Notes: a model not told the origin generated them from the letters alone. A DNA stretch of 64,000 bases from Dyella telluris (GCF_014297575.1 NZ_CP060412.1:2604001-2668000), one strand, 5' to 3'. Numbered from the stretch's first letter, positions 8,600 to 18,700 are shown. Made by a program: numbers and translations.

Positions 8600-11016
8600 A
8601 GGGCGATGACCAGATCGAGCACGCGCGTGGCGAGCGATTTCAGCGAGCGTTCGTTCTGCTCGTCCACGGCCAGCACCGGCCCGACGCAGGCGGGGCAGCC
8701 GGCGCGGCAGTCGCAGCGCTGCACCAGTTCGCGGGCCAGGCGCACCAGGTCTTCCCGTCGCTCGAATAGCGGCGCGCTGAGGCCCACGCCACCGGGGAAG
8801 GCGTCGTAGAGGTAAAGCGTGGGAATGAAGGGGCCGAGCGTGGATGGCTCACCTTCGCCGAAGCCGGAGCGGATCTGCGCGCGGCCATTGGCATCGGGCG
8901 TGGCGAACCACGCGCCATCGCCGCTGCCCACGGCCTTCTGCAGATCGCGCGCCTCGGCCATCACCGCCACCGTCGCCACGATATGCAAGGCGTGTGCGGC
9001 GGCAAGGAAACCATCGAGTGCTTCTTGTCGGTGATCGAACGCCTGCTCCAGCGCGCGCTGCGGCAACTGCCACCACACGGCGGTGGTATGCAGCTCCAGA
9101 TCAGGCAGGTTTACCGGGCCGTAGCCGATGTTCTCGTGTGTGTAGTAGCGGATTTTCTTGTAGCCAGCCACACGACGGGCCACGTGCACTTCGCCGTGAT
9201 GCGCGCTGCCTGAGCCGGCGGGTGAGCCGTCGAAGGCTTCGAGCACTTTCAGCTTGGTGTAGTCGATGGCGTCGGTGTAGTAGTCGACGTTGGTGCGCGT
9301 GACGAAAGCCTTGCGGCCGTTCCAGTCCAGCCGCTCCACCTGATATGGCACCGACTGGACCATATGGATGGCGCCTTCGTACAGCGTGAGCGAAGCGGCA
9401 CTGAAGTCCACCTCCGCGATGATGGTCTGGCGCCCGTCGGTGCGATCTACCACCACGAAGTTGCCGTCGGCCACGGAGCGAAGCGATACGGCATTGGCGG
9501 GGTAGCTGTCGGCGATCCATTCGAAGCGCTCGCCTTCCTGATGCAGCACGCCTTCCTCGGCCAGCACCTGCAGCCATGGCGTGGCGTCTTGCGGGCCAAA
9601 CAGTTCGCCATCCCGGAACGGCAGCTCGAACGCAGCGCAGCGGATGTGGTCGAGCAGGATCAGCGGCTGATCGGCCGCGATGCGTGCATGTTCCGGTGGC
9701 GCACCCTGGAAGAATTCCGGATGCCGCACCAGGTACTGGTCCAGCGGATCGCTGCTGGCCACCAGCACGCCCAGCGAGGCCTGCTGGCGGCGGCCCGCGC
9801 GGCCGAAGCGCTGCCAGGTAGCGGCGACGCTGCCGGGATAACCGTTGAGCACGACGACATCGAGCGCGCCGATATCCACGCCCAGCTCCAGTGCCGAGGT
9901 GCTGACGATGCCGTCCACCTGTCCCGCGCGCATCTCGCGCTCCGCCGCGCGACGTTCGGTGGGCAGGTAGCCCCCGCGATAGGCGCGGATGCGCGGCGGC
10001 TTGCGTGGGTCGCTGTCGAATACGTCTTTCAGGTACTTGGTGAGCACCTCCACCATCAGGCGCGACTGCGCGAACACCAGCGTCTTCAGCCCGGCACGGA
10101 TCGCCGTGCGTGCGATGCGGTTGGACTGCGAACGCGCCGAAGCACGCAGGCCAAGGTCAGGATTGACCACCGGCGGGTTCCACAGCAGCACGTGCTTCTC
10201 GCCCACCGGTGCGCCGCTCTCGGTGATCGCCGTGACGGGCTGCTCGATCAGCGCGCTGGCATGTTCGGCCGGGTTGCCGATGGTGGCCGAGCACAGGATG
10301 AACTGCGGCGACACGCCGTAGAACGCGCACACTCGCTGCAGCCGGCGCAGCACGTTGGCCACGTGCGAACCGAACACGCCGCGATAGGTATGTACTTCGT
10401 CGATGACGATGTAGCGCAGGTTCTCGAAGAACTGCGCCCATTTCGTGTGGTGCGGCAGGATGGCCTGGTGCAGCATGTCCGGGTTGCTCACCACGATGTC
10501 GCCGTGCAGGCGGATGGCCTGTCGCGCATCGCCGGGCGTGTCGCCATCGAAGGTGAAGGCCTTCACGCCGAGATCGCCGGCCTGGTTGAGCTCCAGCAGT
10601 TCGGCCACCTGATCCTGCGCCAGTGCCTTGGTGGGAAACAGGAACAGCGCCTTGGCCCGCTGGCGGATGGCCGCACTGATCACTGGCAAGGTGTAGCACA
10701 GTGATTTGCCCGAGGCGGTCGGCGTGGCGATCACCACATGCTCGCCGGCGGCGGTGGCGTTCCATGCCTGCGCCTGGTGCGCGTAGAGCTGGTGGATGCC
10801 GCGTGTGCGCAGCGCATGGGCCAGTGTCGCTGGCATATCGCCGGGTAGTGGCGCGAACTGGCCCTCGCGTCCGGGCAGCACGAACGAGCCGGTGATGCGG
10901 TCGCTGTAGCGTTTGCTCAGCCGGCGGGCGAGCTGGTCGCCACCGGAGGCCGGCGCGGCCAGTGCGCCGTCGCCGCGCACCGCGCGCTGGGCCAGGGGGT
11001 TGGGCAAGGCGTTCAT
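8596..11016 (-). CDS. DEAD/DEAH-box helicase with DUF1998 zinc-type tail (YprA/MrfA type)
   Basis: An 806-residue superfamily 2 helicase. Motif I is ATPTASGKS (about 97-105), motif II is DEVH (206-209), motif III is SATIGNP, and motif VI is FGRAGRRQQ. The C-terminal DUF1998 region ends with a four-Cys cluster CDCRAGCPAC, expected to bind zinc. The ATG at 11016 follows GGAG; the open frame upstream to 11196 overlaps the regulator gene promoter and is not coding-like. It would use ATP to translocate on DNA, acting with the exonuclease encoded directly downstream in DNA lesion repair. It is divergent from the two-component regulator gene. Confidence 0.92.
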   Translation of the reverse strand: MNALPNPLAQRAVRGDGALAAPASGGDQLARRLSKRYSDRITGSFVLPGREGQFAPLPGDMPATLAHALRTRGIHQLYAHQAQAWNATAAGEHVVIATPTASGKSLCYTLPVISAAIRQRAKALFLFPTKALAQDQVAELLELNQAGDLGVKAFTFDGDTPGDARQAIRLHGDIVVSNPDMLHQAILPHHTKWAQFFENLRYIVIDEVHTYRGVFGSHVANVLRRLQRVCAFYGVSPQFILCSATIGNPAEHASALIEQPVTAITESGAPVGEKHVLLWNPPVVNPDLGLRASARSQSNRIARTAIRAGLKTLVFAQSRLMVEVLTKYLKDVFDSDPRKPPRIRAYRGGYLPTERRAAEREMRAGQVDGIVSTSALELGVDIGALDVVVLNGYPGSVAATWQRFGRAGRRQQASLGVLVASSDPLDQYLVRHPEFFQGAPPEHARIAADQPLILLDHIRCAAFELPFRDGELFGPQDATPWLQVLAEEGVLHQEGERFEWIADSYPANAVSLRSVADGNFVVVDRTDGRQTIIAEVDFSAASLTLYEGAIHMVQSVPYQVERLDWNGRKAFVTRTNVDYYTDAIDYTKLKVLEAFDGSPAGSGSAHHGEVHVARRVAGYKKIRYYTHENIGYGPVNLPDLELHTTAVWWQLPQRALEQAFDHRQEALDGFLAAAHALHIVATVAVMAEARDLQKAVGSGDGAWFATPDANGRAQIRSGFGEGEPSTLGPFIPTLYLYDAFPGGVGLSAPLFERREDLVRLARELVQRCDCRAGCPACVGPVLAVDEQNERSLKSLATRVLDLVIAL

Positions 11017-11099
11017 GGGTGCACTCCGTCCGGGGCTGGCATTGCACCCGGGGGCCGTCTCAATCCCTGAGACCGTGCGCCCTGTCGGCATCACCCCCG

Positions 11100-11113
11100 T
11101 GTAGGAGCGCACC
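11100..11113 (+). repeat. Solo half of the TGTAGGAGCGCAC dispersed repeat
   Basis: TGTAGGAGCGCACC matches the outer arm of the palindromic repeats at 30017 and 41173 but lacks the GTGCGCGACC arm. It ends only 3 bp before the regulator operator, so the repeat may have been truncated when the promoter evolved, or inserted beside it. Confidence 0.5.
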
Positions 11114-11116
11114 GCC

Positions 11117-11149
11117 TTTAAGAGTTTCCTAAGTGTCTTGTCGGATAAT
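11117..11149 (+). promoter_or_regulatory. Autoregulatory promoter with PmrA/BasR-like direct-repeat box
   Basis: TTTAAG (11117-11122) and CCTAAG (11128-11133) are direct half-sites 11 bp apart, fitting the known PmrA box YTTAAK-N5-YTTAAK with one deviation. Exactly 10 bp later comes GATAAT (11144-11149), a good -10. The box occupies the -35 position, as expected for an activator. The same geometry recurs before the efflux operon and the arnT-like gene. Confidence 0.65.
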
Positions 11150-11190
11150 CCCGGCGAACATCGCCGGACGGGCGAAGGAGCGTCAGGCAC

Positions 11191-11856
11191 GTGCACATTC
11201 TTCTGGTCGAGGACGATGCGCAGCTGGGATCAGCCATCCAGCGCGCCCTGGAACGGCTGAGCTATACGGTGTCGTGGTTGCGCGACGGCCGCTCGGCGCT
11301 CAATGCCATGCGCGACCGCACCGCCGATCTGGTGCTGCTGGACCTGGGCCTGCCGGGGCGCGACGGTATCGAGGTGCTGATCGAGGCCCGTCGCGCCCAC
11401 GTGGAAACGCCGGTGCTGGTGATGACCGCGCGTGATGGCCTGTCGGCCCGCGTGGACGGCCTGGATGCCGGTGCGGATGACTACCTCACCAAGCCCTTCC
11501 ATGTGGAAGAGCTGGCCGCGCGCATCCGCTCGCTGACGCGTCGCATGCGCGGCTTGTCGGTCAATCGCATCGACGTGGGCGTGCTGAGCCTGGACGTGGG
11601 CACCTCGGAGGTGAGTTTCCGCGGCGAGCCGGTGGACCTCACGCGACGCGAGTTCGCCCTGCTGCAGGCGCTGATGGAAAACGCCGGCAAGCTGGTGCGG
11701 CGCGAAAGCCTGGAAAATTCCTTGTACGGCCTGGATCACGTGGTGGGCAACAACGCGCTGGAAGTGCTGGTGCATTCGCTGCGCCGCAAGCTCAGCTTCG
11801 AGACCGTGCGCAACGTGCGCGGCTTTGGCTACATGATTCCACAGGACCCCAAGTGA
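11191..11856 (+). CDS. OmpR/PhoB-family response regulator, PmrA/QseB-like
   Basis: A 221-residue two-component regulator. The receiver domain (1-115) has acidic residues D8/D9, phospho-acceptor D51 in LLDLGLPGRDG, T79 and K101 in LTKPF. The winged-helix DNA-binding domain (about 125-218) contains the family VGNNALEVLVHSLRRKL recognition helix and ends in VRNVRGFGYM. It starts at GTG 11191 with GAAGGAG upstream. The kinase gene follows with a 4-bp GTGA overlap. The closest subfamily by eye is PmrA/BasR/QseB. The inferred operator in its own promoter and before efflux and arnT-like genes supports a role in envelope stress or polymyxin-type resistance; the exact inducer is unknown. Confidence 0.92.
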   Translation: MHILLVEDDAQLGSAIQRALERLSYTVSWLRDGRSALNAMRDRTADLVLLDLGLPGRDGIEVLIEARRAHVETPVLVMTARDGLSARVDGLDAGADDYLTKPFHVEELAARIRSLTRRMRGLSVNRIDVGVLSLDVGTSEVSFRGEPVDLTRREFALLQALMENAGKLVRRESLENSLYGLDHVVGNNALEVLVHSLRRKLSFETVRNVRGFGYMIPQDPK

Positions 11857-13253
11857 GTCGCCGCAGCCTGCGCGCCCGTCTGGTCTGGCTGATCCTTGGC
11901 GTCATCGCGCTGGTGCTGGTGCCGCTGGGCGTTTACAGCATGCGGCGCACCATCAACGAAGTGAACGAACTGTCGGACGGCCGCCTCGCGCAATCGGCGC
12001 GCACGCTGCAGACGCTGGTGGACGAAATCGGCCTGCCCGCGTTGCAGAAGCGCAGCGCGGAGACGGGCATGGTCGTGCCGGTGGCCACCAAGCCCAGGCA
12101 GGAGGTGGTCCTGCATGGCCACACCTACGAATCGGAAGTGGGATTCCAGGTGTTCGACCGCACCGGCCGCACGCTCATGGCCACGGGCAACATGACCGCG
12201 CTGCCGGCGCCCGATGCCGCGCACTTCGGCTACCAGGACGTGCGGCTGGGTCACTATCGCTGGCGCCTGTTCACCTTGCCGCCTACGGACGACGGCCTGG
12301 TGGTGCGCGCCACCGAACGCTACGACAGCCGCCGCGACATCACCGTGGCGTTGTGGGTGGAGCACGCGCTGGCGCCATTGATTGCGCTGCCGGTGCTGGC
12401 GCTGTTGATTGGCTGGGCCGTGCGGCGCGGCCTGCGGCCGCTGGAGGCGCTGGCGGCCAAACTCGCCGCGCGCAAGCCGGGCAGCCGCGACACGCTCGAC
12501 GTGATCGAGGCGCCGCGCGAACTGGAGCCAGTGCTGGACGCGCTCAACAGCCAGTTCACCCTGCTGGAGGAAGCGCTGGAGCGCGAACGTCGCTTCAGCG
12601 CGGATGTGGCGCACGAGCTGCGCACACCGCTGGCCTCCACCATGATCAACCTGGAGAACGCCCAGGCCAGCCGCGACACCGGCGAGGCGGACATTGCCCT
12701 GTCCGGCGCCCGCGAAAGCCTGGCGGCGCTGGCACGCCGCGTCGAGCAGCTGCTGTCGCTGGCGCGACTGGAAGCCAGCTCGCGTGCGGAACCGCATGCC
12801 GATATCGACCTGCTGACCGTGGCGCGCACCGTGATCGAAGAGCTGGCCCCCCTGATCGGCGACTCGGACGTGGAGCTGGACGTGGCCCTGGCCGATGGCA
12901 GGCTGATGGTGCGCGGCCATGAGGTAGCGCTGGCGGCCCTGCTGCGCAACCTGCTGGAAAACGCCTTGCGCCACGTGCCCATGGGCGGCCTGGTCAAGCT
13001 GATCATCCAGCGCGAGCAGGCGCACGCTGCGATCGACGTGATCGACAATGGCGAGGGCATTCCGCCCGAACGTCGCGCGGCGGTCTTCGCACGCTTCCAT
13101 CGCGAGGCCGGCAGCCGGGGCGACGGCTATGGCCTGGGCCTGTCCATCGTGCAGCGGGCCGCACAACTGCATGACGCCACCATCGAGCTGCTGGATTCGC
13201 CCTATGGGCAAGGATTGCGTGTGAACGTACGCTTGCCGCTCAGCCGGGGCTGA
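11853..13253 (+). CDS. Sensor histidine kinase, PmrB/QseC-like
   Basis: A 466-residue inner-membrane kinase. Transmembrane segments lie at about 9-30 and 168-190 and bracket a periplasmic sensor of ~140 residues. A short HAMP-like linker leads to the H-box FSADVAHELRTPL with H254. The N-box LLRNLLENALRHV, G1 DNGEGIP and G2 GYGLGLSIV are all intact, so it should be an active kinase. The start is GTG overlapping the regulator's stop. The sensor lacks the obvious ExxE iron-binding motif of enterobacterial PmrB, so the signal may differ. Confidence 0.92.
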   Translation: MSRRSLRARLVWLILGVIALVLVPLGVYSMRRTINEVNELSDGRLAQSARTLQTLVDEIGLPALQKRSAETGMVVPVATKPRQEVVLHGHTYESEVGFQVFDRTGRTLMATGNMTALPAPDAAHFGYQDVRLGHYRWRLFTLPPTDDGLVVRATERYDSRRDITVALWVEHALAPLIALPVLALLIGWAVRRGLRPLEALAAKLAARKPGSRDTLDVIEAPRELEPVLDALNSQFTLLEEALERERRFSADVAHELRTPLASTMINLENAQASRDTGEADIALSGARESLAALARRVEQLLSLARLEASSRAEPHADIDLLTVARTVIEELAPLIGDSDVELDVALADGRLMVRGHEVALAALLRNLLENALRHVPMGGLVKLIIQREQAHAAIDVIDNGEGIPPERRAAVFARFHREAGSRGDGYGLGLSIVQRAAQLHDATIELLDSPYGQGLRVNVRLPLSRG

Positions 13254-13277
13254 CCGGCGGGCGTAAGGCGCCGCTTT

Positions 13278-13310
13278 ACAAAGTGAACGCTAAGACACTT
13301 TCGGTAGGGT
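13278..13310 (+). promoter_or_regulatory. Candidate regulator box and promoter of the RND efflux operon
   Basis: ACAAAG (13278-13283), five bases, GCTAAG (13289-13294), ten bases, then TAGGGT (13305-13310) copy the layout of the regulator's own promoter. The first half-site and the -10 are weaker matches. A transcript from here would start near 13317, which rules out the in-frame ATG at 13311 as the start of the TolC-like gene. Confidence 0.45.
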
Positions 13311-13385
13311 ATGTCTTCCCCCTTCTTGCACGGATTGTCGGTGTTCCATTCCCTTGCCAAGGCGCCCGCCGGACGGCCCCCGCGG

Positions 13386-14705
13386 ATGCGCCAGGTCACT
13401 GCCGCGCTGCTGATGGCGTGTCTTGCCGGCTGTGCCACCTACCACGCCAAACCGCTGCCGGAGCAGGCCACGTCGGTGTCCTCGCTGTCGCAGCTCAATG
13501 GCTACGACGGCAGCACGCTGCCGCTGGACATGGCAGCGGTGGAGCGGTTGGCGCTGCTCAACAACCCGGACCTGCGCAGCCAGCATGCGCGCCGCCAGGC
13601 GGCCCAGGCCCAGCGCAAGCAGGATGGCGTGCTGCCCAACCCCACCGTCGGTGGCAACGTGGGTTACCTGCTGTCCGGGGTGGGTGATGCCACGGCCTGG
13701 ACAGCATCGATCAGCCAGGACATCACCTCGCTGATCACGCTGCGTCCGCGCCGCGAAGCGGCCCAGGCGAATGCGGATGAAGTGGACGCGAGCCTGTTGT
13801 GGGAGCAGTGGCAGGTGATGGGCAAGGCGCGCCTGCTGGTCATCGACCTGGTCGAGGGCGAGCGGCAGATCCACCTGCAACAACAGGCGCTGGATGCACT
13901 GGCGCAACGCGAATCGCGCATTGTCAGCGCCGTGGCCGCAGCCAACATGGAGCGCGTGACGGTGGCTTCGGACCTTGCCGCCGCCGCCGATGCGCGCACG
14001 GCGTTGAATGACCTGCAGCGTCGCCAGCTGGACCTGAAGCAGCAGCTCGATGCGCTGCTGGGGCTCCAGCCCGGTGTCGACCTGCCGCTGTCACACGATC
14101 TGCCGCAACCCAGTGTGGATGCGTCGGCGATCCGCCAACAGTTCGATGACGTGAGCCGTCGCCGTCCGGATCTGGTCGCCCTGCAGCTGGGCTATCGCGC
14201 GCAGGAAGCCACCTTGCGCGCCGCGGTGCTCGCGCAGTTTCCGCCGCTGGCCATCGGCTATGACGCCTCACAGGACAATAGCCGGGTGCGCAACGGTGGC
14301 CCGGCGGTGAACTTCACGCTGCCGCTGTTCGATCACAACCAGCACAACGTGGCCATCGCCAAGGCCACGCGCGAGCAATTGCATCAGGAATACACCGTGC
14401 GCCTCGCCACGTCGCGTGACGACGTCAATGCCTTGCTCGCGCAGTACGCGCAACTCGATACGCAGCGCCAGGCGCTGGTGCCGGCCACCGACGATGCCGT
14501 GCATGCTTCGGCGCAGGCCGGGAAGGCCGCGCAGGCGGGTCTACTGGATCTGCGCAACGTTACCGATCTCCGTGTCGCCGCCCTCAACCGGCAGCTGGCG
14601 CAGCTGGCCACCGAGCAGGCCATGCTTGAGCAGCAGGCCGCGCTGGAACTGCTGGTGGGACGCGGCATGCCGACCGCTCTTGAACAGGATGTGATGGCCC
14701 CATGA
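13386..14705 (+). CDS. TolC-family outer-membrane efflux lipoprotein
   Basis: A 439-residue outer-membrane channel component. The N-terminus MRQVTAALLMACLAGC is a clean lipoprotein signal with lipobox LAGC. The body is mostly long alpha-helical heptad sequence in two similar halves, as in the OEP/CusC family, with PLFDHNQHNVA in the second half. The frame is open from an ATG at 13311, but that start would bury the lipoprotein signal and precede the inferred transcript start. The adaptor gene overlaps its stop by ATGA (14702-14705). It would form the exit duct of the tripartite pump encoded by the next two genes. Confidence 0.88.
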   Translation: MRQVTAALLMACLAGCATYHAKPLPEQATSVSSLSQLNGYDGSTLPLDMAAVERLALLNNPDLRSQHARRQAAQAQRKQDGVLPNPTVGGNVGYLLSGVGDATAWTASISQDITSLITLRPRREAAQANADEVDASLLWEQWQVMGKARLLVIDLVEGERQIHLQQQALDALAQRESRIVSAVAAANMERVTVASDLAAAADARTALNDLQRRQLDLKQQLDALLGLQPGVDLPLSHDLPQPSVDASAIRQQFDDVSRRRPDLVALQLGYRAQEATLRAAVLAQFPPLAIGYDASQDNSRVRNGGPAVNFTLPLFDHNQHNVAIAKATREQLHQEYTVRLATSRDDVNALLAQYAQLDTQRQALVPATDDAVHASAQAGKAAQAGLLDLRNVTDLRVAALNRQLAQLATEQAMLEQQAALELLVGRGMPTALEQDVMAP

Positions 14706-15763
14706 CTTACCGACTGCCATGGATTGTCGTGACGCTGGCCACCGGCGCACTGATGGCGTGCTCGCTGACGGGGTGCTCGCACGGCGAGTCGCCCGACGAC
14801 GCAACGGTCAGCGCTGCCGTGACCACCGTGCCGCTGAAGCAGGGCAGCCTGCCCGATACGGTAGCTGCCTATGGCAGCGCCGGCCCGGCAGCCGATGCCG
14901 CGCAGGTGATCAACGTGCAGGCCGCCGGCCGCGTGCAGCGTTGGAACGTCACGGCAGGCGCCTCGGTGAAGCGCGGCCAGTCGCTGTTGAGCTTTGCACT
15001 GGCACCTGCCGCGGTCGCTGCCTACCAACAAGCGGTAACGGCACAGACGCTGGCCGAAGCGCAGCGGGCGCACACGGCGCAATTGCTATCCCAGCAACTC
15101 GCCACGCGCGACCAGCTGGATCAGGCCGAGAAGGCCCTGCGCGACGCCCAGTCCAACCTGGATGCGCTGGTGCAGCAGCAGGGCCGCACGGCCACCGTGG
15201 ACGTCACCGCGCCGTTCGACGGCACCGTGGTCACCGTGGATGCGCAACAGGGCGACAACCTGCAGCCCGGCGCACCGCTGCTCACCGTGCAGCGTGGCGA
15301 TGGCCTGGTGGTGACGGCCGGCGTGGAACGCGATGCGATGACGCGCGTGCAGGTCGGCGCCAGGGCTGAGCTGGTGCCCATCGACGGCGGCGAGTCCATG
15401 CACGGCACCGTGCGTCGCGTGGCGCGCACGCTCAACAAGGCCACGCACCAGCTTGACGTGGAGATCGTGCCCGATGGTGCGCTGGTGGGCGGCGAAGGAT
15501 TCCGGGCGGACATCGTGGTGGGGCAGTGGCAGGGATGGTTGCTGCCGCGCGACGCGGTGCAGGGCGACGACGAAGGTCACCACGTGTTCCAGGTGGCCGA
15601 CGGCAAGGCGAAGAGCGTGCCGGTGAAGGTGCTGGGTGAAACCGGCGAGGTCACCGTGGCCACCGGCGCACTGGATGCGAAGCTGCCACTGGTGACGGAA
15701 GGCGCCACCCAGCTCGACGACGGCATGGCCGTGCGCCTGCCGTCGGAGAAAGCCAAGCCATGA
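14702..15763 (+). CDS. RND efflux periplasmic adaptor (membrane fusion lipoprotein)
   Basis: A 353-residue adaptor. The signal ends in lipobox LTGC, giving a lipid-anchored periplasmic protein. The biotinyl-lipoyl-like halves are visible around VQAAGRVQRWNVTAGASVKRGQ and VTAPFDGTVVTVDAQQGDNL, separated by a short helical hairpin (about residues 100-160), followed by beta-barrel and membrane-proximal domains. No His/Met-rich metal-binding stretch is seen, arguing against a heavy-metal (CusB-type) pump. Overlaps on both sides (ATGA at 14702 and 15760) show one translationally coupled operon with the channel and permease. Confidence 0.9.
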   Translation: MTYRLPWIVVTLATGALMACSLTGCSHGESPDDATVSAAVTTVPLKQGSLPDTVAAYGSAGPAADAAQVINVQAAGRVQRWNVTAGASVKRGQSLLSFALAPAAVAAYQQAVTAQTLAEAQRAHTAQLLSQQLATRDQLDQAEKALRDAQSNLDALVQQQGRTATVDVTAPFDGTVVTVDAQQGDNLQPGAPLLTVQRGDGLVVTAGVERDAMTRVQVGARAELVPIDGGESMHGTVRRVARTLNKATHQLDVEIVPDGALVGGEGFRADIVVGQWQGWLLPRDAVQGDDEGHHVFQVADGKAKSVPVKVLGETGEVTVATGALDAKLPLVTEGATQLDDGMAVRLPSEKAKP

Positions 15764-18700
15764 GCCTGCCGACGTTGCTGGCACGGCACGCGCGTGCCAT
15801 CGTCATCGTGGCCTTTGCGCTCGCGCTGGCGGGCCTGGCGAGCTCCTTCACGCTGCCCGTGGGCCTGTTTCCGCAGGTGTCGTTCCCACGCGTGGTGGTG
15901 GATCTCGATGCCGGCGACCGCCCGGCCGATCAGACCGCACTGCTGCTGACACGCCCGGTGGAAGAAGCCATCCGCACCGTGCCCGGCGTGGCCGGCCTGC
16001 GTTCGGAAACCACGCGCGGCTCCGCGCAGATCTCGGTGGATTTCGGCTGGGGCCGCGACATGATCGCTTCCACGCTGCAGGTGGATTCGGCCATTGCACG
16101 TGTGCTGCCCAGCCTGCCCGCGGGTGCGTCGTACAACGTGCGCCGCATGGATCCCACCGTCTATCCCATCATTTCGTATTCGCTGCAGTCGGACAGCCTG
16201 TCGCCGGTGGCGCTGCGTGATCTCGCGCAGTACCAGATCGTGCCCTTGCTGGCCTCGGTGGAAGGGCTGGCGCGCGTGGACGTGCAGGGCGGCGAAACGG
16301 CCGAAGTGGAAGTGGAGGCCGATCCGCGCAAGCTCGCCCAGTACGGCCTGGGCCTGGACGACCTCGCCACGGCCGTCAGCGGCGCGAACCAGCTGGAAGC
16401 GGTGGGACGCCTGCAGGATCGCAACCAGCTTTACCTGGTGGTGGCCGACCACTCGCTGCAACGCATGGAAGCCATCCGTAACATCGTCGTGAAGAATGAC
16501 GCGCACGGCTGGGTGAAGCTGTCTGATGTCGCGACCGTGCACGATGGCTACGTGCCGCAGTGGATCAAGGTGAGCGAAGACGGCAAGCCCGCCGTGCTGT
16601 TCAACGTCTACGAACAGCCCGACGGCAATGCCGTGCAGATCGCCGGCGAAGTGCGCGCCAAGCTCGCGTCTTTCCGCTTGCCCAGGGGCGTGACGCTCAA
16701 GCCCTGGTACGACCAGAGCGAGCTGGTGGTGGAATCCGCGCACAGCGTGCGTGATGCGGTGCTGATCGGCCTGCTGCTCGCGGCGGCCGTGCTGCTGGTG
16801 TTCCTGCGCAACCTGCGCGTCACCCTGATCGCCATGCTGGTGGTACCCGTAACGCTGGCCGTCACCGTGCTGCTGCTGCAGGTGTTCGGCATGAGCTTCA
16901 ACATCATGACGCTGGGTGGCATTGCCGCAGCCGTAGGGCTGGTGATCGACGACGTGATCGTGATGGTGGAGCACGTGGCCCGCCGTGCCGGTGCGCGGGA
17001 AGGCGGTGGCGAGGCGGCTGTGTTGCCGGCGGCGCGCGAATTCCTGCAGCCACTCACCGGCTCCAGCCTGGCAACGCTGATCGTGTTCGTGCCGCTGGGC
17101 CTGCTCAGCGGCGTCACCGGCGCGTTCTCCAAGGCGCTGTCGATCACCATGGCCAGCGCACTGGCCGTGTCATGGCTGGTGTCAGCCTTCGTGGTGCCGC
17201 CGCTGCTGCGGCGCTGGGTGGATTTCCAGCGATGGCACGATCCCGGGCTCGATCACGAAAGCTGGCTGTCACGCGCGCACTCGCGGCTGTACGACGCCTT
17301 TGCGCGGCGGCCGGCGTGGCTGCTGGCCATCGTGATTCCGCTGCTGGTCATCGGCGGCTTGGCCTATACGCACGTCTCCACGGGCTTCATGCCGTCGGTG
17401 GATGAAAGCGGCTTCGTGATGGACTACTACACCAAACCTGGTACCTCGCTGCCCGAAACGGCGCGGCAGGTCGCGCAAGTGGAGGCTATCCTGCGCTCCA
17501 TGCCGGAAGTGGATACGTTCTCCCGCCGGCTGGGTACCGGCCTCGGCGGTGACCTGGGCCAGTCGTATCACGGCGATTTCTTCGTGCGTCTGAAGCCGGA
17601 TCACGAACGTGCCACCGAGGAAGTGATGAGCGACGTGCGCGAGCAGGTCGAGCACGACGTACCCGGTGTCGAAGTGGAGCTGGCGCAGCTGATGGAAGAC
17701 CTGATCGGCGACCTCACCGCCGTGCCCCAGCCCATCGAGATCAAGCTGTACTCGGCCGATCCGAAGTCGCTGGTGCCGCAGGCACAGAAGGTGGCCAAGG
17801 CCATTGCCGACATCCCGGGCGTGGTGGAAATCAAGGACGGCGTGCAGCTCGCCGGCGACGCGCTCAACGTACAGGTGGATCCGGACAAGGCCACCTTCGA
17901 AGGCATGACCGTGGCGATGGTGACGCAGGCCATCAACAACGCGCTCACCGGCGTGGTGGCGACCCAGTTGCCGCAAGAGACCAAGAGCGTGGGCGTGCGC
18001 ATCCGCATGCCCGATGCCATGCAATGGCGCCTGCCGCAGTTGCTTGAGTTGCCGGTGCACGCGCCCGACGGCCATGTATTTCCGCTGAGCCGCGTGGCGC
18101 GCATCGTTACCGAAAACGGCCAACCGCAGATCTCGCGCGAGAACCTGCAGCAGATGGTGGCGGTGACTGCGCGCATCGACGGACGCGGCATGGGCGCCGC
18201 CGTGGCCGACGTGAAGAAACTGCTCGCGCAGCCGGGCATGCTCCATGCCGATACCCGCTATGAACTGGGCGGCTTGTACCAGCAACAGCAGATCGCTTTT
18301 CTCGGGCTCGCCAAGGTGTTCCTGATGGCGCTGGTGGCCGAGTTCGTGTTGCTGCTGTTCCTCTATGGGCGCCCCAGCCTGGCACTGGTGGTGATGGGCT
18401 GCTCGCTGTTCTCCGCCACGGCTGTGTTCATTGCGCTGTGGCTGTGCGGCGTGGACCTCAACATCACCGCCATGATGGGCATGACGATGATCATCGGCAT
18501 GGGTACGGAAATGGCGATTTTCTACGTCTCCGAATATGTCAGCCTGGCGCAGGGCATGCCCGCGATGCAGGCTTTGCGCACGGCAAGCCGCGACCGTCTG
18601 CGCCCGATCACCATGACCACGCTGGCGGCCATCCTCACGCTGCTGCCGCTCGCCCTGGCTTGGGGGGCGGGTGCGGGAATCCAGCAGCCGCTGGCCATCG

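Noticed and set aside
13311..13385. Upstream ATG for the TolC-like gene
   Set aside because: It would place 25 residues before a lipoprotein signal and precede the inferred transcript start near 13317.
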